Assembly: GCA_003648395.1 (NCBI GenBank)
Contig: QMPB01000074.1
Location: forward strand, 1 to 12,642
Reading direction: 5' to 3'
DNA length: 12,642 bases
Source: Bacteroidota bacterium
GTDB taxonomy: Bacteria; Bacteroidota; Bacteroidia; Bacteroidales; UBA1556
The notes under the pieces are model-generated. The model did not search any database and was not told the origin of the DNA. It was given only the letters and a program-made list of their open reading frames with translations. Of the stretch, positions 7,213-12,642 are shown piece by piece. The position numbers were made by a program, and so were the translations under genes. The first letter of the stretch is position 1. Every line of letters starts with the position of its first letter.

Positions 7213-9090
7213 ATGAAAGTATTTAAGGATTATTTTTTTGATATTATACGGCTTTATATATTTTGGATATTGGTTTTCTTATTATCTAGAATAGCTTTTA
7301 TTATCTCTAATTTTGATCTGATAAATGCTGAAGGTGCTAAGCTACATGATTTGTTTCCAATACTATACTATTCTCTAGAATTAGACTTGTCAATGGCAAG
7401 TTATTTTATGCTTATTAACTTCATACTATTAAGTATAGATATTTTTGTTAAAACAAGCTTGTTTCAAAGAATAACTCATGCAATTCAATATGTATTTATT
7501 TTTATTTATTTGTCAATAGTAATTGGAGAAATTGGATTATATCCTGAGTGGAAAATGAAACTAAATTCAAAGGCGCTAGAGTATTTAAAAAGACCATCAG
7601 AGATTTTGGAGTCAAATAAAACGTCTGATACAATATGGCAGACTTTACTATTTATTATACTTTTTATAGTTTCTTTATTTTTGTATAAATATCTGGTTAA
7701 AAGGTATATGCGTAAATATAATGGAGCTATTGTTAAATGGCTTTCTCCAATAATTATTATTCTAACAGGAGGATTAATATTTGTTGGAATGCGTGGTGGA
7801 TTGCAGGAAATTCCCATTAGCCAAAGTCAAAGCTATTTTTCTAAATACAATATTGTAAATGATATTTCTGTAAATACTGGCTGGAATCTTGTTTATAATA
7901 TTCTGAAAACTGAGAAAATTAGTAATTCTAATATTTTTATTTCAATGAATCAGAATGAAGCTGATGAAATAACTAAAAGATTGCATAAAATTGAAAAAGA
8001 TACTACAATTTCTATTCTAAATATTTCTAAACCAAATATTGTTTTTTTGATAATGGAAAGTTGGAGTGCAGATATGATTTCTTCTTTGGGTGGAAAAAAA
8101 GGTGCTTCAAATAATTTTGATGAACTGGCTAAACAGGGTATGCTTTTTACCCACTGCTATTCAAGTGGCAATAGATCGCAGCAAGGTTTAGCTTCAATTT
8201 TGGGAGGATTTCCTGCTTTGCCAATAACAACACTTACTGCAACTCCTGAAAAAATGCGACAAACAGAGACCATTACTACTAGATTTAATGATAATGGGTA
8301 TTTCTCTGCATTTTATTACGGTGGAAGCTTACGTTATGGAAATATTAAGGCTTATTTAATTCATAATCAATTTCAGGAAATAGAGGAGGAAGGTGATATT
8401 GATTCTTCAATTCCAAGGGGTAAATTAGGAGTTCATGATGGTTATATGTTTGAATATTTATTGAAGAAAATAGATAATGCTAAGCAACCATTCTTTATTA
8501 ACTATTTTACAATGAGTAGCCATTCACCATACGACCAACCAATGAAGAATATAATTGATTGGGGAGATAGTGAGGATGATTTTCATAATTCATTCTATTA
8601 CTCTGATAGTTGTTTGGGCGATTTTATGAAACAAGCTAAAGACAAAGATTGGTATAAAAATACTTTGTTTGTTATAGTTGCAGATCATTCGCATCAAACA
8701 TATACTCATAGGTCAGTTGAAACTGCTGATTATCGGCATATCCCAATGTTATTTGTTGGTGGTGCTTTAAAGAAAGGGTATATTAATACAACTTATGATG
8801 ATGTTTGCTCTCAAACTGATATCGGAACGACATTACTTAAGCAGTTGAAAATTGATGCAGATTCATTTTATTGGAGTAAGAATATTATGAATCCGTATTC
8901 TCCAAAGTTTGCCTATTTTGAGATTAACCAAGGTTTTGGAATGATAAAGACTGATGGCTATGTATCATACGATTATTTTGCAAATAAATATAATTATAAT
9001 ACATTTGAAAACGATAGTTTAAGAGATAAAACACAAAAAGAAGGTGCTGCATATTTGCAAACTTTATTTCAAGAATTTATAGATTTATAA
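7213..9090 (+). CDS. LtaS-like membrane phosphotransferase (sulfatase/alkaline phosphatase fold)
   Basis: 625 residues. The N-terminal part has about five transmembrane helices (about 10-31, 60-80, 90-109, 141-161, 178-195). A linker leads to an extracytoplasmic sulfatase-fold domain (about 273-560). Visible catalytic elements: PNIVFLIMESW with metal ligand Glu282; SSGNRSQQG with Ser322 in the position of the threonine nucleophile of LtaS; GVHDGYMFEY at 406-415; SSHSPY at 435-440; VADHSH with metal ligands Asp491 and His492. Relatives transfer glycerol-phosphate or phosphoethanolamine groups from phospholipids to lipids or glycans. True lipoteichoic acid is not expected in a diderm Bacteroidota cell, so the acceptor is probably another envelope glycan or lipid. 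It is the first gene of a four-gene group; the next gene starts 8 nt after its stop. Confidence 0.85.
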   Translation: MKVFKDYFFDIIRLYIFWILVFLLSRIAFIISNFDLINAEGAKLHDLFPILYYSLELDLSMASYFMLINFILLSIDIFVKTSLFQRITHAIQYVFIFIYLSIVIGEIGLYPEWKMKLNSKALEYLKRPSEILESNKTSDTIWQTLLFIILFIVSLFLYKYLVKRYMRKYNGAIVKWLSPIIIILTGGLIFVGMRGGLQEIPISQSQSYFSKYNIVNDISVNTGWNLVYNILKTEKISNSNIFISMNQNEADEITKRLHKIEKDTTISILNISKPNIVFLIMESWSADMISSLGGKKGASNNFDELAKQGMLFTHCYSSGNRSQQGLASILGGFPALPITTLTATPEKMRQTETITTRFNDNGYFSAFYYGGSLRYGNIKAYLIHNQFQEIEEEGDIDSSIPRGKLGVHDGYMFEYLLKKIDNAKQPFFINYFTMSSHSPYDQPMKNIIDWGDSEDDFHNSFYYSDSCLGDFMKQAKDKDWYKNTLFVIVADHSHQTYTHRSVETADYRHIPMLFVGGALKKGYINTTYDDVCSQTDIGTTLLKQLKIDADSFYWSKNIMNPYSPKFAYFEINQGFGMIKTDGYVSYDYFANKYNYNTFENDSLRDKTQKEGAAYLQTLFQEFIDL

Positions 9091-9098
9091 AAGAAAAT

Positions 9099-10631
9099 AT
9101 GGATACAATAAGATATTATTTACGAAATGAAAGCCTAAAATCAATGCTTTTCGTAGCATTGTTTTTGCGAATAATTTCAGTATTTCTCGCAAAAGGTTTT
9201 GGTATGTTCGACGACCATTTTCTTATTATAGAAGCTGCTCAATCGTGGGTAAATGGTGCTGATTATAATAATTGGTTGCCTTGGAATCAAGTGAATCCTG
9301 AACCAAAAGGACATAGCTTCTTCTATGTGGGGATAATGTATCTTATACTGTCTTTTTTTAATTTTATTGGAATAGAAAACCCAGACACTAAGATGTTTCT
9401 AATAAGACTAATACATGCAATTTATTCTTTGCTTATTATTAGTCTTTCATATAAAATTACTCTTAAACTATCTGATAAGAAATCAGCAAACCTAGTTGGT
9501 TGGGTACTAACATTTGCTTGGTTTATGCCTTGGCTTAGTGTCCGAAATCTAGTGGAAATAGTATCTATTCCTCCATTATTAGCTTCTGTGTGGTTATTAA
9601 TAAGAAACGATAATAAGAATTTTGCAAAATATTTTATAGCTGGTTTTATAGGTGCTTTAGCATTCTCAATTCGCTTTCAAGGCTCTTTGTTTATTGGTGG
9701 TATCGGTCTAGTATTGCTATTTAATGATAAGTTTAAATATACTATGTATTATGCATTTGGCGCAATTAGTTCGGTTGTGATAATTCAAGGAGGAATAGAC
9801 CTTTTTATTTGGAAAAGACCATTTGCTGAGTTTATTTCTTATGTGGAATACAATCTAAATAACAGTGGTGAATATCCAAATGGACAGTGGTTTAATTATA
9901 TATTATTATTGGGTGCATTCTTTGTGCCACCATGGGGACTTATGTTGTTAGTTGGTTTCTTTAAAACAAAAAAGAAATGGTTAATTGTATTTATTCCTAC
10001 ACTTATATTTTTGGCTTTTCATTCTTATTTTCCCAATAAGCAAGAAAGGTTTATTTTTCCAATTCTTCCGATGTATCTTATGCTTGGAGTAATGGGTTGG
10101 AATGCGCTGCTTGATGGTAAACTTCATTCTAATTTCTGGCAAAAATTTACCAAAGGCTCTTTTATTTTCTTCTTACTAATTAATTTTATTGTACTTCCGT
10201 ATATATCAACTTCTTACTATAAAAGAGCAAGAGTGGAATCTATGTTGTATTTTAGTGATAAAGCTCCGCTAAAATGTATTGTAATAGAAGGTACAAATAA
10301 TAATGGTTCTAAATTATTGCCAAGATTTTACAGTGGCAGTAACAATTGGAATTCTAGATTTATTTATATTGACAAATCATCTCAATACTCAAGAATTAAT
10401 AAATATGATGAAAAAGTTGAATATGTTTTATTCTTTGCTCAAGATAACCTTAAAAGTAGAATTGATTCTATTCAGAAATATATTGGCCCCATAAAAAAAG
10501 AATTTGTAGCTTTACCAAGTTCAATGGATAGACTATTGCAAAGAATGAATCATCATAATGCAAATGATACAATATTTATATATTCTACAATAAATACAAG
10601 AAAAATAGAAGACTTAGAAAATGAAAACTAA
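9099..10631 (+). CDS. GT-C fold membrane glycosyltransferase resembling the GT22 (Alg9/PIG-B) type
   Basis: 510 residues with about nine to eleven transmembrane helices over residues 15-370. The first luminal/periplasmic loop has the acidic motif GMFDDHFLIIE (Asp38, Asp39), the position of the catalytic acidic residue of GT-C enzymes. The stretch HSYFPNKQERFIFPILP (308-324) resembles the PHKExRFxxP signature of GT22 mannosyltransferases, and SIRFQ (190-194) recalls the conserved Arg loop. Such enzymes use a polyprenyl-phosphate sugar donor on the outer face of the inner membrane. Residues about 375-510 form a soluble tail with possible alpha/beta character. Donor sugar and acceptor are not readable. 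The gene starts 8 nt after the LtaS-like gene and its last 11 bases overlap the next gene, so the four genes are very likely one transcript. A GT39-type (ArnT/PMT-like) assignment is the alternative. Confidence 0.75.
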   Translation: MDTIRYYLRNESLKSMLFVALFLRIISVFLAKGFGMFDDHFLIIEAAQSWVNGADYNNWLPWNQVNPEPKGHSFFYVGIMYLILSFFNFIGIENPDTKMFLIRLIHAIYSLLIISLSYKITLKLSDKKSANLVGWVLTFAWFMPWLSVRNLVEIVSIPPLLASVWLLIRNDNKNFAKYFIAGFIGALAFSIRFQGSLFIGGIGLVLLFNDKFKYTMYYAFGAISSVVIIQGGIDLFIWKRPFAEFISYVEYNLNNSGEYPNGQWFNYILLLGAFFVPPWGLMLLVGFFKTKKKWLIVFIPTLIFLAFHSYFPNKQERFIFPILPMYLMLGVMGWNALLDGKLHSNFWQKFTKGSFIFFLLINFIVLPYISTSYYKRARVESMLYFSDKAPLKCIVIEGTNNNGSKLLPRFYSGSNNWNSRFIYIDKSSQYSRINKYDEKVEYVLFFAQDNLKSRIDSIQKYIGPIKKEFVALPSSMDRLLQRMNHHNANDTIFIYSTINTRKIEDLENEN

Positions 10632-11154
10632 ATTAATAACAAGCATTATATTAATATGCTTATCATATACTTCAATTGCTCAAATTACTTTTGATTCCAA
10701 TGGATTGAATCAAATAGTATATGATTCTACTTTGGATAATGATATTATGCTTGGTAATTTTGATGTGGATGGAATGATAAATGCTAAAGTTTTTAAACGT
10801 AGCTTTGAGGAAGAGAAGAATTATGTTCCTAATATGGATATGTTTGTGCCTGGCGATAATTCTATTAACGATATGGGTATAACCATAGTCATGGCTTCGT
10901 GGTGCCCAGATTCTCAAAGAGAAGTTCCTCGTATGATTAAGGTTCTAGAAGCATTAGATTATCCAATGGAAATGGTTAAGATTATTGCTGTAAATAGACA
11001 GAAGGAAGTTCCAAATATTGACCTTTCAGCAATGGAGATTAAATATGTCCCTACTTTTATTTTTTATAAAGATAATGAGGAATTAGGACGCATAGTTGAA
11101 ATGCCAAAACAATCATTGGAAATAGATATTATTAATATTCTTAATAAGCAATAA
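10621..11154 (+). CDS. Exported thioredoxin-fold protein with single-cysteine CPDS active site
   Basis: 177 residues. Signal peptide 1-20 (LITSIILICLSYTSIA, cleavage before QI). The thioredoxin fold covers about 50-175. The active-site strand ITIVMASWCPDSQREVPRM has Cys95-Pro-Asp-Ser98, so the second, resolving cysteine is replaced by serine; the only other cysteine (Cys13) lies in the signal peptide. The cis-proline loop is visible as KYVPTFIFYK (Pro144). With one cysteine the mature protein cannot form the usual intramolecular disulfide; a CxxS protein could act as a mixed-disulfide isomerase or reductase, or only as a binding protein. Members with CxDS motifs are known in this phylum. The ATG at 10621 overlaps the preceding glycosyltransferase gene by 11 bases, and the next gene begins 5 nt after its stop. 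Confidence 0.85.
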   Translation: MKTKLITSIILICLSYTSIAQITFDSNGLNQIVYDSTLDNDIMLGNFDVDGMINAKVFKRSFEEEKNYVPNMDMFVPGDNSINDMGITIVMASWCPDSQREVPRMIKVLEALDYPMEMVKIIAVNRQKEVPNIDLSAMEIKYVPTFIFYKDNEELGRIVEMPKQSLEIDIINILNKQ

Positions 11155-11159
11155 CAATA

Positions 11160-12251
11160 ATGGCTAGCAATAAGTCTAAAAAATCGGCCTTGAAGGTTCA
11201 AGAAGCAATTCAGCAACCTAATTCAGTTAATGATAATTATTTGGAGAAAATGCGCAATTCAAAGATTGCTAAAAGAGATATTGAATACTATTATAAAGGA
11301 ATAATTGAAGGAAATATTACCATACTAGCGCAAGCTATTACAATTATAGAAAGCTCAAAATTAGAACATAGAACTCTTGCAGAAGAAATCCTTGATAAAT
11401 GTAGATTGGCAACAGTTGATTCTGTTAGAATTGGAATAACAGGAGTTCCAGGTGTTGGTAAAAGCACATTCATTGAAACTTTTGGTAAATCACTAACGAG
11501 TAAAGGTCATAGAGTTGCGGTATTGGCAATTGACCCGAGTAGTAGTCGTAATAAGGGAAGTATTCTTGGCGATAAAACAAGAATGGAGGCTCTCAGCTCC
11601 GATAAGAATGCTTTTATTCGTCCTAGTCCTTCCTCTGGTTCTTTGGGTGGTGTAGCGCAAAAGACTAGAGAAACTATTACTTTATGTGAAGCTGCAGGAT
11701 TTGATATTATTCTTGTGGAAACAGTGGGTGTAGGGCAGAGCGAAATAGAAGCTCATTCGATGGTAGATTTCTTTCTATTACTGATGCTTGCTGGTGCTGG
11801 TGACGAACTACAGGGCATTAAACGAGGTATTATTGAAATGAGTGATGCTATATTTATTAATAAAGCTGATGGAGATAATGTACAGAAAGCAGAACTGTCG
11901 AAAGTACAATATGCTAATGCACTACATTTGTTTCCACCGCAAAAGTCTGGTTGGATACCAATAGCTGATACTTGTTCTGCTTTTAATAATATCGGTATTG
12001 ATAATGTTTGGAATCATATCCAAAAGTATATAAGGCTAACTAAATCAAATGGTTATTTCTTATTAAAAAGAAAAGAACAAGAGCTGTATAGACTTCATAA
12101 ACAAATAGAAACTAAATTGAAACAAATATTTTATGAGGATAAAAGTTTAGAAAGTGAACTTGCTATTGCTGAAAAGGAAGTCTCTGAAAATAGTAAGAGC
12201 CCATATTTATTAGCTGAGAAGTTAATTGATTCTTGGATAAAAAGAAAATAA
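11160..12251 (+). CDS. meaB: MeaB/ArgK-type P-loop GTPase (methylmalonyl-CoA mutase chaperone family)
   Basis: 363 residues, close to the usual family length. Motifs: P-loop GITGVPGVGKST (92-103); the family stretch AIDPSSSRNKGSILGDKTRM (123-142); GSLGGVAQKTRETITLCEAA (160-179); ETVGVGQSE (187-195) as the switch/Walker B-like region; NKADG (234-238) for guanine recognition. The C-terminal helices (about 300-363) form the dimerisation arm of the family. MeaB guards methylmalonyl-CoA mutase by GTP-dependent control of B12 cofactor loading and protects against inactivation. No mutase gene is visible in this window, so the partner must lie elsewhere. The context, last in an envelope-type operon and 5 nt after the thioredoxin-like gene, is unusual for the role. 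The N-terminal 25 residues are Lys/Ser/Asn-rich and poorly conserved in character. Confidence 0.92.
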   Translation: MASNKSKKSALKVQEAIQQPNSVNDNYLEKMRNSKIAKRDIEYYYKGIIEGNITILAQAITIIESSKLEHRTLAEEILDKCRLATVDSVRIGITGVPGVGKSTFIETFGKSLTSKGHRVAVLAIDPSSSRNKGSILGDKTRMEALSSDKNAFIRPSPSSGSLGGVAQKTRETITLCEAAGFDIILVETVGVGQSEIEAHSMVDFFLLLMLAGAGDELQGIKRGIIEMSDAIFINKADGDNVQKAELSKVQYANALHLFPPQKSGWIPIADTCSAFNNIGIDNVWNHIQKYIRLTKSNGYFLLKRKEQELYRLHKQIETKLKQIFYEDKSLESELAIAEKEVSENSKSPYLLAEKLIDSWIKRK

Positions 12252-12535
12252 TTAGGTGTTTAATTATTCAAAGGCAAGATTGTATCAATGACTAAGTGAA
12301 TTGTGTAATTTATTACCAACAAAATAATTTCTTTATTGTATAACCTATTATTACGTTTTATATGTTTAATTTTATTAATTTGGTGATATATAACACCTTA
12401 TGATAAAAATAATCATTCCCTTGTGTGTTTAATAATTATTTTAATCATGGGTGTTTCGTAAAATATTTTCATTATATATTTGAATAATCCTTACTTTTGT
12501 ACAATAAACATGAAATTTAACTAAAACTAATTGAT
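12252..12535. other. Non-coding stretch after meaB
   Basis: 284 bases, very AT-rich, without a reading frame longer than about 15 codons on either strand. It holds a near-palindrome GGTGATATATAACACC (12382-12397; four G/C-containing pairs around an A/T centre with one A-A mismatch pair), an A/T-only inverted repeat and the promoter element at 12492-12499. No strong hairpin followed by a T-run is visible, so the end of the upstream transcript cannot be placed. Confidence 0.6.
12492..12499 (+). promoter_or_regulatory. -7 promoter element (TACTTTTG) for the 3'-edge beta-barrel gene
   Basis: A TAnnTTTG match 36 nt before the ATG at 12536. The -33 position has TTC (12468-12470, spacer 21) rather than TTG. 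A four-codon frame (12510-12524, MKFN) lies between promoter and start and is probably without meaning. Confidence 0.5.
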
Positions 12536-12642
12536 ATGACCAAAATTAAACTTTTATTACTAGTATTATTGATGTCATCAATAAGTATATCTAGTTTTGC
12601 TGGAGGAAAGAAAGGTATTCGTGCTGGCTATCAAATGAGTAA
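12536..12642 (+). CDS. Exported, probably PorT-like outer-membrane beta-barrel protein, 5' part (runs off the window)
   Basis: 35 codons plus two bases are visible. Residues 1-22 form a signal peptide (MTKIKLLLLVLLMSSISISSFA, cleavage before GGKK). The mature start GGKKGIRAGYQMS resembles the first beta-strand of the outer-membrane beta-barrel (PorT/OMP_b-brl) proteins that are frequent in Bacteroidota, where a glycine-rich 'GxRAGYQ' strand opens the barrel. Too little remains to be sure of the family; the export signal is clear. It has its own promoter after a 284-bp non-coding stretch, so it is likely a separate unit from the meaB operon. Confidence 0.7.
   Translation, partial: MTKIKLLLLVLLMSSISISSFAGGKKGIRAGYQMS

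Noticed and set aside
7506..7817. 103-residue minus-strand frame
   Set aside because: It is antisense to the membrane part of the LtaS-like gene and has no recognisable features.
7213..9090. True lipoteichoic acid synthase
   Set aside because: The fold and metal ligands match, but lipoteichoic acid is not expected in a Gram-negative-type envelope, so only the family-level call is kept.
10303..10494. 63-residue frame inside the glycosyltransferase gene
   Set aside because: It lies in another frame of a real gene, with no domain, signal or start context of its own.
12405..12443. Inverted repeat AAAATAAT / ATTATTTT
   Set aside because: Arms are 8 bp of A/T only with a 21-nt loop, expected by chance in such AT-rich DNA.

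Overview
The window is AT-rich (roughly 30% G+C by eye) and reads as chromosomal DNA of a Bacteroidota bacterium. Several intergenic regions carry the TAnnTTTG type of -7 promoter element, usual Shine-Dalgarno sequences are lacking, and the families seen are common in that phylum: a TPR/transmembrane/LuxR-like HTH regulator, a DUF481 outer-membrane protein, a DUF5011 lipoprotein, a PorT-like beta-barrel and LtaS-like sulfatase-fold proteins. No rRNA, tRNA, CRISPR, transposase or phage gene is visible.

Layout. 1-402 (+) is the 3' part of a cyclophilin-type prolyl isomerase. 463-1476 (+) is a DUF481 outer-membrane protein. A minus-strand block follows (3680 down to 1490): a YbjQ-family protein, a 43-residue membrane protein whose start overlaps the ybjQ stop (TAATG), and a membrane-tethered TPR/HTH regulator. 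The divergent region 3681-3837 has promoters on both sides. 3838-5397 (+) is a secreted serine beta-lactamase-fold hydrolase and 5438-5758 (+) a small DUF5011 lipoprotein. A 12-unit, 7-bp tandem repeat (5764-5847) fills the gap to the convergent DUF418 membrane protein (5840-7057, -).

From 7213 to 12251 (+) lie four tightly packed genes, probably one operon: an LtaS-like phosphotransferase of the alkaline phosphatase/sulfatase fold, a polytopic GT-C glycosyltransferase resembling the GT22 (Alg9/PIG-B) type, an exported thioredoxin-fold protein with a single cysteine (CPDS), and a MeaB/ArgK-type P-loop GTPase. The first two suggest modification of an envelope glycan or lipid with phospho-groups and sugars. 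The last two fit less obviously. A 284-bp non-coding stretch with a promoter follows, then the 5' end of an exported beta-barrel protein cut by the window edge (12536-12642).

Most of the window is cell-envelope biology. The points most worth a second look are the heptamer array that overlaps a stop codon and lacks G on one strand, the small membrane protein coupled to ybjQ beside a transmembrane transcription factor, and the mixed make-up of the four-gene operon. No clearly new defence or mobile system is visible.
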